Positions 26,076 through 35,856 are shown, counted from the stretch's first letter. The stretch is 64,000 bases of DNA from Planktothrix rubescens CCAP 1459/22 (GCA_904830895.1 LR882958.1:310001-374000); one strand, 5' to 3'. Notes: generated from the sequence alone by a model not told the origin. Numbers and translations: made by a program.

Positions 26076-26639
26076 ATGTTGATTGCACAATTTCAGGAAT
26101 TTTTCGATCATTGTGTGGGTGAATGGATCACGGAGCGTACCTATCATTATCTGAGTTATCGGGAAGTTGAGCGATCGCACACGGAATTTGTGATTCATCC
26201 TTTGGAGAATTCAGCTAAAGCTAAAGTCTTAGAAGATAATCACCGTTTATCAACAAACTTAGAGTTAGAAATTCTACCAGGATATCGACTAGCTTTTCAA
26301 ACGGTTTCGGAAAAAGGGGATGAGGTTTCTCAGGAGTTAAATATTCTTTTTGTCCCTCAAAAATTAGATTTCCCGATTATTGAAGGAGATTATCTGCGAG
26401 ATAAAGCCTATGAGGAAGCGAAACCAATGGTGTCCAATTTTCGCTACGATACCGAAACCAGGGAATTGTTAATGACAACCAGCTACACCAGTGTTGTTTC
26501 GGTAGATTCGATTACTTTGATTAATCCAAAGTTAAGAATTCGTCGGATTATTAATTATCAACGACCGATTAATAATAACCCTTTGGAAACTGTATTATTG
26601 GTGGGTTTTGGAGTTGAACAAAAAAATGTTTTTAGTTGA
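26076..26639 (+). CDS. CpcS/CpeS-type phycobiliprotein lyase
   Basis: A 187-residue protein with the S-type bilin lyase (lipocalin-like) pattern: FQEFFDHCVGEWITERTYHY at the start, EVERSHTEFV, and the C-terminal NPKLRIRRIINYQRP. These enzymes attach phycocyanobilin to conserved Cys of phycobiliproteins, normally position 84 equivalents. The ATG at 26076 was chosen because it follows AAGAGGAGTGAT and matches the family start; an extension to 26019 lacks support. Divergent from the beta-CASP gene. The subfamily (CpcS, CpcU or CpeS) cannot be fixed by eye. Confidence 0.78.
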   Translation: MLIAQFQEFFDHCVGEWITERTYHYLSYREVERSHTEFVIHPLENSAKAKVLEDNHRLSTNLELEILPGYRLAFQTVSEKGDEVSQELNILFVPQKLDFPIIEGDYLRDKAYEEAKPMVSNFRYDTETRELLMTTSYTSVVSVDSITLINPKLRIRRIINYQRPINNNPLETVLLVGFGVEQKNVFS

Positions 26640-26644
26640 CAGAG

Positions 26645-26724
26645 GATCACGGATTTAAGAGGATTTCACGGATTTCACAGATTAAAATCTGTGTTAATCT
26701 GCGTCATCCGTTTAATCCGTGATC
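26645..26724. repeat. Short inverted-repeat element (GATCACGGATT ends), empty-site copy
   Basis: Terminal GATCACGGATT (26645-26655) and AATCCGTGATC (26714-26724), with an internal near-palindrome CACAGATTAAAATCTGTG. The same family occurs at 62430-62616, where it is interrupted by another repeat. It lies downstream of the lyase gene. Confidence 0.8.
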
Positions 26725-26737
26725 GGTAATTAGTAAT

Positions 26738-27757
26738 TTAATCTATTTTAAACTCTGTTCCCCGATAACAACCTTGAAAGGAGGTGATTTGAAGTCCTGT
26801 TTTTTGTTGAAGTTGATCAACCAGGCTGGAAGAAACACTATTCCATTGATAGGGAAAGTTTCCTAAATTTTGATGGGTTCCTTCTTGACTATACTCCTCA
26901 ATTGGAATCCCCGAAACCCCCATAATATTTTGATCATAATATCCATTTAAAATTATTTTTTCAATGATCACCCCGGGCTGAATGTTAAGTTTCCAGGTAA
27001 CGGGTTCATAGGAGGATAAAGCTAATATTATGGGTTGATTTTGACGGTTAATATTAACGGAAATTGTACCCGGAGAGCGTTGATTTCCGCTATGATTAGG
27101 ATCGGCTTCATAGACTCCAATTAAATGTAGTTCTTTGGGTTGGGATGTTTTGATAAGATAATGGTTAAAATCATCAGATCCTCCGACTCCACAGGTTTGA
27201 TCTTCAGCTACAATTGGTTGAGAAGGGGAAGTTACTCTTAATTGCTGTTCTACTTTGGGAATTAAAGAAGATACGGTTTTTAAACCTAATATAGTGACCA
27301 AACCCACACCAACAGTTAAGGGAATCCATTTTAGAAGATTCAATAGTAATATAGAATGGGTAATTTGATGAAATTGATATTTAATATTTGATAAAGATTG
27401 ATTTTGAGTTTCTAAACAAGCAAGTAAATTTAAACTATCAGGTTGTTCTAATAAATTTTGAATCAGTTTTCCCTCTCCAACATAAAGGTTACGGGTTTTT
27501 CGATCTAAAAGTAACCCATATTGCTGATTGGGGTCGGGGAAATACTGTTGTAAACTGGAACTAATATTCGGGTGTTGTAATAAAATTTGCCAGGATAAAG
27601 CCGAAGTTGTTCCTAAGTTTTGACCATCGGTAAAGAATGCTTCTTCGATATCGGGTTCCCAATACCAAGCCACCCATCTATTATTAGAATGATAGCCTAG
27701 GGATTTTTCTAGTTGGGGATGAACACTAATATTAAGGGGATATATCTGTTGAGACAT
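26738..27757 (-). CDS. Single-pass membrane protein of unknown function
   Basis: A 339-residue protein that I do not recognise. The N-terminal 135 residues are soluble and may fold as a cytoplasmic domain (YPLNISVHPQLEKSLGYHSN). One membrane helix follows at about residues 142-165 (LLKWIPLTVGVGLVTILGL). The C-terminal 170 residues would lie outside; they are beta-rich with three Cys (DQTCGVGGSDD, GCYRGTE) and include the strand-rich phrase NQPIILALSSYEPVTW. This looks like a conserved cyanobacterial type II membrane protein. It is 23 bp downstream of the RTX-repeat gene on the same strand and may be cotranscribed with it. Confidence 0.65.
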   Translation of the reverse strand: MSQQIYPLNISVHPQLEKSLGYHSNNRWVAWYWEPDIEEAFFTDGQNLGTTSALSWQILLQHPNISSSLQQYFPDPNQQYGLLLDRKTRNLYVGEGKLIQNLLEQPDSLNLLACLETQNQSLSNIKYQFHQITHSILLLNLLKWIPLTVGVGLVTILGLKTVSSLIPKVEQQLRVTSPSQPIVAEDQTCGVGGSDDFNHYLIKTSQPKELHLIGVYEADPNHSGNQRSPGTISVNINRQNQPIILALSSYEPVTWKLNIQPGVIIEKIILNGYYDQNIMGVSGIPIEEYSQEGTHQNLGNFPYQWNSVSSSLVDQLQQKTGLQITSFQGCYRGTEFKID

Positions 27758-27780
27758 GGTTTTATCGGGGGGAATTAAAT

Positions 27781-28425
27781 TTAAGGTAGACTTTGAAAGT
27801 CGTTGCTATTTAAGCTGTTCGCAGAAATATCAATTAATGTGGCTAATATTTCGTTAGTATTGGTAACACGAATTAGGGTATTATTCAGATCGGAAACTAA
27901 GGTTAATTGGGCAAAGGTTAATCCTCCAGTTAACCCAATTATATCCTCACCTTGGGTAAAGTCATTGATAGTATCGCTTCCTGAATTATTCGTGAGGATA
28001 AAGCGATCGCGTCCAGCCCCTCCAATGAAGATATCATTATCTTTGTCTCCATATAACCAGTCATCTCCGTCATTTCCCCGCAGAATATCTGTTCCTTGAC
28101 CTCCAAATAAGGTATCATTTCCAGTGTCTCCAGTCAGGTCATCACTATCTAAATTTCCAAATAATAAATCATCTCCAATGCGACCATCTAAAACATCATT
28201 ATTTTGCCCTCCATAAAGGGTATCATTGCCTTCGTTTCCGACAACTGCATCATTACCAAGATTGCCATTTAACCAATCATTACCTAAATTTCCCGATAAA
28301 AAATCATTCCCTGAAAGTCCTAATATTAAGTCATTTTCTACCCCTCCTAATATGGTATCATTATTCTCGCTTCCCAATAAAAATACAAAGGTATTGTTAT
28401 CGAGAGTAACAGTTGTATCTGCCAT
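27781..28425 (-). CDS. RTX (hemolysin-type) calcium-binding repeat protein
   Basis: A 214-residue protein made mostly of glycine/aspartate nonapeptides of the GGxGxDxLx type, for example GNEGNDTLYGGQNNDVL and GNDGDDWLYGDKDNDIFIGG. These form a parallel beta-roll that binds calcium. The C-terminal 60 residues (RFILTNNSGSDTINDFTQGE) resemble the end of secreted RTX proteins, so export by a type I system is likely, although no transporter is encoded nearby. No catalytic domain is present. Probably an extracellular structural or adhesive protein. Confidence 0.88.
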   Translation of the reverse strand: MADTTVTLDNNTFVFLLGSENNDTILGGVENDLILGLSGNDFLSGNLGNDWLNGNLGNDAVVGNEGNDTLYGGQNNDVLDGRIGDDLLFGNLDSDDLTGDTGNDTLFGGQGTDILRGNDGDDWLYGDKDNDIFIGGAGRDRFILTNNSGSDTINDFTQGEDIIGLTGGLTFAQLTLVSDLNNTLIRVTNTNEILATLIDISANSLNSNDFQSLP

Positions 28426-28438
28426 AATATTTTTTAAG

Positions 28439-29380
28439 TTAAAATTGATTAATCATTAAACCGTAGTTTTCGGGTATAGGTCTATTATACTCATACCAAT
28501 GGTTAGCAATATCAACCCGACGACAGATCCAAACCCGATCATAATTTTGAATATAATCTAAAAAGCGAGCGAGTGCAGCCGCCCGTCCGGGTCTACCCAC
28601 TAAACGACAATGTAACCCAATACTCATCATTTTCGGTGCGGTTTCTCCTTCAGTATATAACATATCAAAAGCATCTTTTAAATAGGTGAAAAACTGTTCC
28701 CCACAGTTAAAACCTTGATTGGTAGCAAATCGCATATCATTATTATCAAGGGTATAGGGAATCACTAAATGGGGTTTACCATAATCATAAATCCAATAGG
28801 GTAAATCATCGGCATAACTATCAGAATCATACAAAAATCCTCCTGCTTCTACGACTAATTTGCGGGTGTGGGGACTGGTGCGTCCCGTATACCAACCGAA
28901 GGGGTGATTTCCGGTAATTTTTGTATGAATAGCGATCGCTTTTTCTAAATGTTCCCGCTCCATTTCTTGATTAAAATATTTATAATCAATCCAGCGATAA
29001 CCATGACTAGCGATTTCCCAGTCTGCTTCTAACATAGCTGCAACGGCTTCTGGGTTGCGTTCTAAAGCCATGGCAACCCCATAAACGGTCACGGGGATAT
29101 GACGTTGGGTAAACAGCCGATAGAGTCGCCAAAAACCCGCTCTGCTGCCATATTCATAAATTGATTCCATGTTTAAATGGCGCAGTCCTTGAAATGGTTC
29201 AGCCCCAATAATTTCTGATAAAAATGCTTCAGAAGTTTGATCACCATGTAGAATACAATTCTCGCCACCTTCTTCATAATTAATTACAAATTGTACCGCA
29301 ATTCGGGCTTGATTCGGCCATTTAGGGTCGGGGGTGTGGCGACCATAACCGATCATATTTCTGGGATAATATTCAGACAT
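28439..29380 (-). CDS. PuuE-like polysaccharide deacetylase-fold amidohydrolase
   Basis: A 313-residue protein with the NodB-homology (polysaccharide deacetylase) fold in the PuuE/allantoinase branch: VQFVINYEEGGENCILHGD, ASHGYRWIDYKYFNQEME, GWYTGRTSPHTRKLV and DSDSYADDLPYW. PuuE opens the allantoin ring without metal in Pseudomonas; cyanobacterial members have not been tested, to my knowledge. ATG 29380 was chosen because GGAGGAAATT lies upstream; a TTG at 29398 would put the ribosome-binding site inside the gene. The Uma2 gene upstream on the same strand is 32 bp away. Confidence 0.85.
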   Translation of the reverse strand: MSEYYPRNMIGYGRHTPDPKWPNQARIAVQFVINYEEGGENCILHGDQTSEAFLSEIIGAEPFQGLRHLNMESIYEYGSRAGFWRLYRLFTQRHIPVTVYGVAMALERNPEAVAAMLEADWEIASHGYRWIDYKYFNQEMEREHLEKAIAIHTKITGNHPFGWYTGRTSPHTRKLVVEAGGFLYDSDSYADDLPYWIYDYGKPHLVIPYTLDNNDMRFATNQGFNCGEQFFTYLKDAFDMLYTEGETAPKMMSIGLHCRLVGRPGRAAALARFLDYIQNYDRVWICRRVDIANHWYEYNRPIPENYGLMINQF

Positions 29381-29412
29381 CCGATCAATTTCCTCCAAGC
29401 AATTCGGTTAAA

Positions 29413-30120
29413 TTAAACTTCCGGTTCAATACCTGCCGCCCGTAATTGTGCAGCTAATTTTTCCGCCCGTTGATGTTCAATTTGTGCTAATTCAAATCCC
29501 CATAATAATAGGTTTCCGCTTTCATCCCACCACCGCAACCAATATCCGGTTCTGTTTTCTCTAGTTCCTTGCCAAACTCCTAAATATAAGTTCATTTCTG
29601 GGATAAAATAACGGTTATCAGCATTAGCAGTTTGTAACTGATATTCTCCATTTTCATTTAAACCGTAGACTTCTAAAATGCCTTGATGGGGTTCAAAAAT
29701 CACATAATACTTGACTTGCAAAATCGTTTGATAGAAAAACCATTTCCCCGGAGGATAGGTTGATTTGATTGAATATTCTCCTCCTTCAGTATCAGACAGA
29801 AATTCTACGACTAAAAGCGGAATATCCCCTTGTAATTGCGGGGTATAACTGCGTTGAATATCGGTTCTGGGAACTCGAATTTCTGGAATAAATGCCCAGT
29901 CTGGTGCTTTAATTACTATTTTGTCATTAACCGTTGCACAAATTCCATAATTCGTTGGAGTTAAACTATTCGGGGGTAGTTTTCCCGCATTTTGTAAACT
30001 ATCTGTTAAAGCGGAAGCTAAAGCAGGTTGATTAATATTATCCACAGGATCATCGGGTAAAATAAAATCATCGGGAAGGGGTTCCCAAGTTATTTTTAAA
30101 CTGGCGATTGAGGTTGCCAT
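29413..30120 (-). CDS. Uma2 family (DUF820) PD-(D/E)XK-fold protein
   Basis: A 235-residue Uma2-type protein with the restriction-endonuclease-like core: APDWAFIPEI (the PD element), then PLLVVEFLSDTE (the acidic strand) and KVKYYVIF-type final strand (QVKYYVIFEPHQGILEVY). The Lys-rich C-terminal coiled tail (AQIEHQRAEKLAAQLRAAGI) is typical. Such genes occur in dozens of copies in cyanobacteria. Whether they are active nucleases, and on what, is not established. No toxin-antitoxin partner is seen here. Confidence 0.85.
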   Translation of the reverse strand: MATSIASLKITWEPLPDDFILPDDPVDNINQPALASALTDSLQNAGKLPPNSLTPTNYGICATVNDKIVIKAPDWAFIPEIRVPRTDIQRSYTPQLQGDIPLLVVEFLSDTEGGEYSIKSTYPPGKWFFYQTILQVKYYVIFEPHQGILEVYGLNENGEYQLQTANADNRYFIPEMNLYLGVWQGTRENRTGYWLRWWDESGNLLLWGFELAQIEHQRAEKLAAQLRAAGIEPEV

Positions 30121-30142
30121 TGTTCTTGAAAAATTAAGCTAT

Positions 30143-30262
30143 ATATTAATATTTTAATTGATACTTTGATAATTGTCAAGTTTTTAATCAAATTTTATAA
30201 TTAACCGGGTTTCTAAATTTATCAAGAATAGTTAGAAACCCGATTTGATGGGTTATGGGTTA
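30143..30262. repeat. Dispersed ~115-bp repeat, copy 1
   Basis: About 115 bp from ATTAATATTTTAATT through AATTGTCAAGTTTTTAATCA and CCGGGTTTCTAAATTTA to GAGTTAAT-like sequence. A diverged copy in the same orientation lies at 35971-36088. Noncoding and AT-rich; this copy ends inside the small gene downstream. Confidence 0.75.
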
Positions 30263-30501
30263 ATATCGTAGGTTTCAACGACAGGGGATTCGGGGAGAGT
30301 TTGAACGGAAGATTGAGAGAATTGAGAATTTAAAATTGAGACAAAGATCAGGGCGATCGCACTAAAAACAATAATCGTTAAAGCGGGATCGTTAGTGCGA
30401 ATATGACGCTCTGTTCCACATTTTAAACACACCCAAATATCAGCGTCGTGCCGGTTCTGAATCCACTTACACCCAAAGCCATTGCAGCTATTGTCTTGCA
30501 T
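30253..30501 (-). CDS. Small zinc-ribbon plus transmembrane protein
   Basis: An 82-residue protein. The first half has four Cys in the pattern CNGFGCKW ... WVCLKCGTERH, consistent with a small zinc ribbon. The second half is one membrane helix, residues about 46-63 (LTIIVFSAIALIFVSIL), followed by a short Ser-rich tail. ATG 30501 is preferred because AAAAGGAGATATT precedes it; the longer frame to 30564 has no such site. No function recognised. Confidence 0.7.
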   Translation of the reverse strand: MQDNSCNGFGCKWIQNRHDADIWVCLKCGTERHIRTNDPALTIIVFSAIALIFVSILNSQFSQSSVQTLPESPVVETYDINP

Positions 30502-30611
30502 AATATCTCCTTTTATCTTAACATGAATTTGTGAAAAAAACCTGTAGGGGCGGGTTCTCGTCAACCTTTGAAAATTACCCCAAATCTTGCTAAAACCGCC
30601 CCGTTTTTTCG

Positions 30612-31205
30612 TTAGATTTGATAGTCTGAACGATTGATCATATAGTGAGAATATTGGCGACCATCGTAGATGAATTGCTCAGTGATGCAGGTCATCCCAA
30701 TTTTTTCGAGAATATGACGGGATGGGATATTATTAATATGGGCAAAGGCATCAATACGCGGTTGATTTAAGCCATAAAAACCCAGTTTTAAAGCCATTTT
30801 TCCGGCTTCAGTTCCGTATCCTTTGCGCCAATATTCACGCCCTAAAAAATAGCCAATTTGCAGATAGGGACTGCGATCGCTTAAATAGAGTTTAACGGCT
30901 CCCATAACATCTTTTGTCTGTTTATTCAACAGAAAATAAGCCCCCCATCCCTGTCGTTCCCAATCTTTTTGAAACGCTGAGGTTTCCAGTTTTGCTTGTG
31001 CGTTTGAACGCGCCCCAGTCGTGACATATTTCATACCTTCAGGGTCTTGTAACATCCGTGTAACCTTTGGGAAATAATCGGGGTGGGGTTTAATTAATTG
31101 CATCCGTTCGGTTTCAATTAATGTGGGTAATTGCAGATTAAATTGACGGTTAGGGAAGGATTGAATATTGTTTGCAGAATTGATGGATGATTTGTAAGAT
31201 GTCAT
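30612..31205 (-). CDS. GNAT family N-acetyltransferase (RimJ/RimL type)
   Basis: A 197-residue acetyltransferase. LIETERMQLIKPHPDYFP is the typical RimJ/RimL start, and IGYFLGREYWRKGYGTEAGK contains the acetyl-CoA-binding loop (R-x-x-G-x-G/A). The later NIPSRHILEKIGMTCI is the conserved C-terminal helix-strand. It would use acetyl-CoA to modify an amine, perhaps a protein N-terminus or a small molecule; the substrate is unknown. It stands alone between two repeat-rich spacers. Confidence 0.88.
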   Translation of the reverse strand: MTSYKSSINSANNIQSFPNRQFNLQLPTLIETERMQLIKPHPDYFPKVTRMLQDPEGMKYVTTGARSNAQAKLETSAFQKDWERQGWGAYFLLNKQTKDVMGAVKLYLSDRSPYLQIGYFLGREYWRKGYGTEAGKMALKLGFYGLNQPRIDAFAHINNIPSRHILEKIGMTCITEQFIYDGRQYSHYMINRSDYQI

Positions 31206-31239
31206 AATCTATTCCTGAACTCTGCTCTCATATTGACAG

Positions 31240-31718
31240 GAAATTATTTAAAGCGTAACTGACACTCATTAACGAATCAATAGCATTATGAAATAGGCTT
31301 CATTAACCGGGTTTCTCAAGTTTTTAAGGTTAATGACCATTAACGATTTAATAACCAGGATAGCCCTGAACTAAAGTTCGGGCTAAAAGCTAAAGTTATC
31401 TAAAGATAACTCAAGATTGGATTCCATTAACCCGTTTTAACGGGTTTTAGCTCTTAGCCTGAAATTTATTTCAAGGTTGTATAGATTTTTTGCCCTTATC
31501 GGTTAATGCTCATTAACGAAACAATAGTAATTCTCAAAATCGATGATTTTAGCTTGAATTTTATTAAAGGGTTTGTTATCTTCAAATCAGAGAACTTAAG
31601 AAACCCGGTTTCTCGGTTCCCAGTGGAGAGTTCAGAAACCGGGTTTCTTAACAGAAATATCGGTGTTGAGTACAGAACTTGGTGAGAAACCCGGTTTCTC
31701 GGTTCCCAATAGGTTCCC
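31240..31718. repeat. Repeat-rich spacer: compound hairpins and AGAAACCCGGTTTCT palindromes
   Basis: Gene-free stretch between the GNAT gene and the HTH/CHAT pair. It holds hairpins GCCCTGAACT/AGTTCGGGC (about 31364-31385), AGTTATCT/AGATAACT and CCCGTT/AACGGG (about 31424-31440), then three copies of the AGAAACCCGGTTTCT palindrome (about 31610-31705). The phrase CATTAACGA recurs three times (31258, 31330, 31512). The same GGGTTTCT palindrome punctuates the toxin-antitoxin island at 42-47 kb. Confidence 0.8.
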
Positions 31719-31738
31719 AATTAAACTAGAGGAGAATT

Positions 31739-32566
31739 ATGGTTATTGCTAATATCCCAGATGATCAAGTCTTTGCAGAAGCGGCACAATATTGGAATCT
31801 GCCTCAATTATATGCAGATTTAGCGATCGCAAATGCCAAAGAACTAACATCAGTTCAGAAAAAATACTTGAGAGGATTACTGTTAGGTTATAGTCCTGAT
31901 TATATTGCCGATAAAGTTCATTCACAAGCTAATAGCGTGAGAGTAACTTTATCGAAAGATGTTTATCCAGCTATTAGACAACTTTGTGATATTGATTCTG
32001 TACAATGGGGTCAGGTGACAACATTATTAGAAAAATATAGAATCACCTTAACCCTAGAACAAGTTTGGCAAGACTTAGAACAACTTGCCACCCAAACTGA
32101 TAAAATGTATCCGGTGGCTATATCCTCCCGTCCTCAAGTTCAAGGTTTAGATTGGACAATGGATGAACAACCCGAAACCAAATTTAAGGTTAAATTAGGA
32201 GATAAAATTAAATTTGAGATTAATTTAGAGGTATCGGGATATTTAACCTTATTGCAACGGGGAACATCAGGAAAGGTGATTTGTTGTTGTCCCTCTCCCC
32301 TAGCAACGGATATCTATTTAATCAACGGTAAAACAATTTTACCCCAACCCCAAACGGGTAAATCAGCAATTCCCATTACGGGAAGTTATGGCACGGATAA
32401 ATTTTTAGCCCTCATCACCCCCCAACCCTTAACCCTAACTTGGTTAAAACAAGGTTCTGAAAAATTCCTATCCTTAACGGTAGAACATTTATTAGAACTT
32501 CAGAATAACCTTAACCCCAGCAACGACTATCAACTGTTTTGTTCTGAATATTTAATTATTGCTTAA
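31739..32566 (+). CDS. N-terminal HTH (vWA-MoxR-associated type) protein with DUF4384-like C-terminus
   Basis: A 275-residue two-domain protein. Residues about 37-82 (LTSVQKKYLRGLLLGYSPDY, then IADKVHSQANSVR) match the vWA-MoxR-associated N-terminal HTH found on cyanobacterial NTPases and proteases. The same module opens the STAND ATPase at 49884. Residues about 145-250, with VKLGDKIKFEINLEVSGYLT and a final KFLALITPQPL, look like DUF4384, a beta domain often linked to caspase-like enzymes. A strong AGAGGAG precedes the ATG. It lies 27 bp before the TPR-CHAT gene, so the two are probably cotranscribed and may form a sensor/protease pair (inference). Confidence 0.7.
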   Translation: MVIANIPDDQVFAEAAQYWNLPQLYADLAIANAKELTSVQKKYLRGLLLGYSPDYIADKVHSQANSVRVTLSKDVYPAIRQLCDIDSVQWGQVTTLLEKYRITLTLEQVWQDLEQLATQTDKMYPVAISSRPQVQGLDWTMDEQPETKFKVKLGDKIKFEINLEVSGYLTLLQRGTSGKVICCCPSPLATDIYLINGKTILPQPQTGKSAIPITGSYGTDKFLALITPQPLTLTWLKQGSEKFLSLTVEHLLELQNNLNPSNDYQLFCSEYLIIA

Positions 32567-32593
32567 TTATCTAACTCAGAGGAAGGTATAAAT

Positions 32594-35500
32594 ATGAGTA
32601 AGAAGAAAGTCACAGTTTACCAAAAGTTAATTAAAAGAATTAAAGTTTTTCTTATTGCTTTAATTAAGTTAGTTCTTTACCTGAAGGATAAATTATTAGA
32701 ATTAAATCCATTTAGTCAGTCAAAAAAACTTAAAAAACAACGTCAAAAACTCAGCCAACAAGCTATTAACCTCTATCAACAGGGTGCATTTACGGAGGGA
32801 ATAGTTGTTGCTGAACAGGCGTTAGAATTAGCTCGTTTTCTATGGGGAAAAAACCATCCCAATGTTGCCACCAGTTGTAATAACTTAGCAGGACTCTACA
32901 GATGTCAAGGACGCTACAGTGAAGCTGAACCCTTGTATTTAGAAGCGGTAGCCATCATCCGTCAAGCCCTATCCCCCAACTATTCTAACTTAGCCTCCGG
33001 CCTCAATAACCTGGCATCACTCTACTATAATCAAGGACGCTACGGTGAAGCCGAACCCTTGTATTTAGAAGCCGTAGCCATCGACCGTCAAGCCCTATCC
33101 CCCAACCATCCTAACTTAGCCTCCGGCCTCAATAACCTAGCATTACTCTACAAAAGTCAAGGACGCTACGGTGAAGCCGAACCCTTGTATTTAGAAGCCG
33201 TAGCCATCATCCGTCAAGCCCTATCCCCCAACCATCCAGACTTAGCCACCCACCTCAATAACTCGGCAGAACTCTACACAATTCAAGGCCGCTACGGTAA
33301 AGCCGAACCCTTGTATTTAGAAGCGGTTGCCATCGGCCGTCAAGCCCTATCCCCCAACCATCCTGACTTAGCCACCCTGCTCAATAACCTGGCAGAACTC
33401 TACAGAAACCAAGGACGCTACGGTGAAGCCGAACCCTTGTATTTAGAAGCCGTAGCCATCGATCGTCAAGCCTTACCCCCCAACCATCCTTCTTTAGCTA
33501 CCGACCTCCATAACTTAGCAGGACTCTTAGCCACCACTCAACGTCCTGGGGGTGCATTCCTCTTAATGCAAGAAGCCCTGAAAATAGAAGATTATAATAT
33601 TCGGCAAATGTTCGGATCGGGTTCAGAACGCGATCGCCTCAACTACCTAAAAACCCTTCGAGGAAATTTTCAAGCCTTCCTCTCCCTAGTCTGGCAATAT
33701 TTCCCCCAACAGTCGCAAGCGGTACAAGCCGCCTTTGACTTAGTGTTGCGCCGCAAGTGCTTGACGGCTTCCGCCCAAGCTGCCCAAAACCTCGCCCTCG
33801 CCAGTGGTCGTTATCCCCATCTGTTACCCCAGGTGCAAGAGTTACGGAAGATCACCGATAAAATTATTGCTCTCACCATCTCCCTAGTCAGTCAGTTTGA
33901 GCAGCGAGACGATATCCTTGAGCAGATCGGGACGTCGCAAAAACAAGCCGATGAAATTAACCGACTGCTGGCCCGTGAAATTCCTGAAGTGCAACTGCAA
34001 AACGCCCTCCCCGACCGTCAAGCGGTGGCGTTGGAACTTCCCCTCGGTAGTACCCTGTTGGAGTTTGTGCATTTTAAGGTGTATGACTTCACCGCCCCTG
34101 AACAGGAATGCTGGAAACCCGCCCGTTATCTGGCGTTTATTCTCCCCGCCCAACAACCGGATCAAGTGGCGATGGTGGATCTAGGGGATGCGGCGGAAAT
34201 TGATCGGTTAATTCGTCTATTTCGGGCGGGGGTTTCCCTTCCTCCCGATCATTTCTCCCCTGCTCAAGAAAATGCGATCGGCCGTTTAGGCTGCTGGGAT
34301 GAGGAGGAGGTTGTTGTGCGGTCTTCTTCCTCCTTTGTCAGTCATGGTCAAGGGTTGCGGCGGCTGTTGTTGGATCGGGTGTTTCAGGTGTTGGATGACC
34401 TCTCCCCCGACCCCTCTCCTGCAAGGCGAGGGGAGTTTGACCTCTCCCCCAACCCCTCTCCTGCAAGGCGAGGGGAGAAAGATGTCACCCCCATTCCCTC
34501 GCAGGGAAGGGGGGCTGGGGGGGTTAGGTCACTCATCATCGCCCCCGATAGCAACTTAAACCTGCTCCCCTTTCAACTGTTAGCCCAAGAAAACGGACGA
34601 TTATTAATAGAAGACTACAGCATCAGTTATTTAAGTGTGGGGCGAGAAATCTTGCGGAAAACTATTGTTTCCCATGCTATCCCATCGGCTCCCTTAATTA
34701 TGGCTGATCCGAATTTTGATTATCCCCAACCGTTTCCCGAAGTTGAGGATAACATTGTTGAAAATACGTCTCAAAACTGTAATATTGAACTCAACACTAA
34801 CGAACCCGAAACCTTGCTGCAAACTTTATCGGGTTGTCAGCGAGTATTAGGAACCCGTTTCTTAGGAGAAACCGTTGCTAAACTCCTGAAAGTAGAACCC
34901 TATTTAGAAAATGAAGCCCGCGAGTCCTATCTGCATCGCCATAAATCTCCTAAAATTCTATTGTTTGCTACTCACGGGTTATTTGTTGGGCAGAAACAAG
35001 AACAAAATTATCATCATTTAATTCAAGATTTGCTTACCTGTCCTGAAGGTGAAAAAATCAACCTGTTAAAAAATTATCGAGATTTATGGAATAAAGATTT
35101 ATTAGCGTTAATGCGATTAATTGCTGATTTATACAAAGAAAATAATCGGCAAAATTTAGCAGATTTCTTAAATTATTGGGCAACTGTTATCGAAAATGAA
35201 GTTAAACCTTCCTCAGAAAATCAATTTTCCAATGTTGAAGATCCGATGTTAAGATCGGTATTAGCCTTAACAGGAACTAACACGGTTTTACGCGGTCAAC
35301 CCTTATCGGAAGAATACGGAAAAGGATTAGTTTTTGCCCTAGATGTGGCAGCATTAGATTTATGGGCAACGGAAATTAGTATTTTATCGGCTTGTCAAAC
35401 GGGACTAGGAGATTTAGCATCAGGAGAGGGTGTATTTGGGTTGCGTCGGGCATTTGCGATCGCAGGTTCAAAAACATTACTTATGAGTTTATGGTCTGTT

Positions 35501-35779
35501 CCCGATAAAGCAACGGCGTTGTTAATGCAGTTATTTTTTGATAAAATAGATACGGGTTGGGGTCGTCTGCAAGCGTTAGAATTTGCCCAAGATTATATTA
35601 AAAATGCGACAATTTCTAAATTACAAACAACGGAACTGGGTCAAACTGTTCTCAAAGAATTATACCCCAAAAACGACTATCCCGAACCCGATTATCAACC
35701 GTTAAACCATCCCTATTTTTGGGGTGCATGGGTTTGTCAAGGAGAAACAGCACCTCTGTCTAGCCCATTAATGAATTAG
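32594..35779 (+). CDS. TPR-CHAT caspase-like protease
   Basis: A 1061-residue protein. An N-terminal basic hydrophobic segment (residues about 8-30) may touch the membrane. Five to six 42-residue kinesin-light-chain-type TPRs ([15 protein letters not shown]) cover about 70-330. The C-terminal CHAT domain has the catalytic dyad His794 in LLFATHGLF and Cys934 in ILSACQTG, both intact, so proteolytic activity is expected. TPR-CHAT proteases act in Craspase (type III-E CRISPR) and in other death or defence systems; here no CRISPR genes are near and the upstream HTH/DUF4384 gene is the likely partner. Residues about 601-646 are a repeat-derived insertion. Confidence 0.88.
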   Translation: MSKKKVTVYQKLIKRIKVFLIALIKLVLYLKDKLLELNPFSQSKKLKKQRQKLSQQAINLYQQGAFTEGIVVAEQALELARFLWGKNHPNVATSCNNLAGLYRCQGRYSEAEPLYLEAVAIIRQALSPNYSNLASGLNNLASLYYNQGRYGEAEPLYLEAVAIDRQALSPNHPNLASGLNNLALLYKSQGRYGEAEPLYLEAVAIIRQALSPNHPDLATHLNNSAELYTIQGRYGKAEPLYLEAVAIGRQALSPNHPDLATLLNNLAELYRNQGRYGEAEPLYLEAVAIDRQALPPNHPSLATDLHNLAGLLATTQRPGGAFLLMQEALKIEDYNIRQMFGSGSERDRLNYLKTLRGNFQAFLSLVWQYFPQQSQAVQAAFDLVLRRKCLTASAQAAQNLALASGRYPHLLPQVQELRKITDKIIALTISLVSQFEQRDDILEQIGTSQKQADEINRLLAREIPEVQLQNALPDRQAVALELPLGSTLLEFVHFKVYDFTAPEQECWKPARYLAFILPAQQPDQVAMVDLGDAAEIDRLIRLFRAGVSLPPDHFSPAQENAIGRLGCWDEEEVVVRSSSSFVSHGQGLRRLLLDRVFQVLDDLSPDPSPARRGEFDLSPNPSPARRGEKDVTPIPSQGRGAGGVRSLIIAPDSNLNLLPFQLLAQENGRLLIEDYSISYLSVGREILRKTIVSHAIPSAPLIMADPNFDYPQPFPEVEDNIVENTSQNCNIELNTNEPETLLQTLSGCQRVLGTRFLGETVAKLLKVEPYLENEARESYLHRHKSPKILLFATHGLFVGQKQEQNYHHLIQDLLTCPEGEKINLLKNYRDLWNKDLLALMRLIADLYKENNRQNLADFLNYWATVIENEVKPSSENQFSNVEDPMLRSVLALTGTNTVLRGQPLSEEYGKGLVFALDVAALDLWATEISILSACQTGLGDLASGEGVFGLRRAFAIAGSKTLLMSLWSVPDKATALLMQLFFDKIDTGWGRLQALEFAQDYIKNATISKLQTTELGQTVLKELYPKNDYPEPDYQPLNHPYFWGAWVCQGETAPLSSPLMN
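34395..34530. repeat. Genomic repeat inserted in frame inside the CHAT protease gene
   Basis: Two tandem copies of a CCTCTCC...CCCCTCTCCTGCAAGG-type unit followed by a third diverged, inverted-looking G-rich part. The sequence folds (CTCCCC...GGGGAG) and is typical of dispersed intergenic cyanobacterial repeats. It keeps the frame open and adds the low-complexity peptide [12 protein letters not shown] twice. Confidence 0.85.
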
Positions 35780-35856
35780 AATTATAGCAAGTCTAAATGA
35801 ATGGTACAAAAGAATAAGTAAGTGGGCGAGAAAATTAACAAGTATGTAACGAAAAG

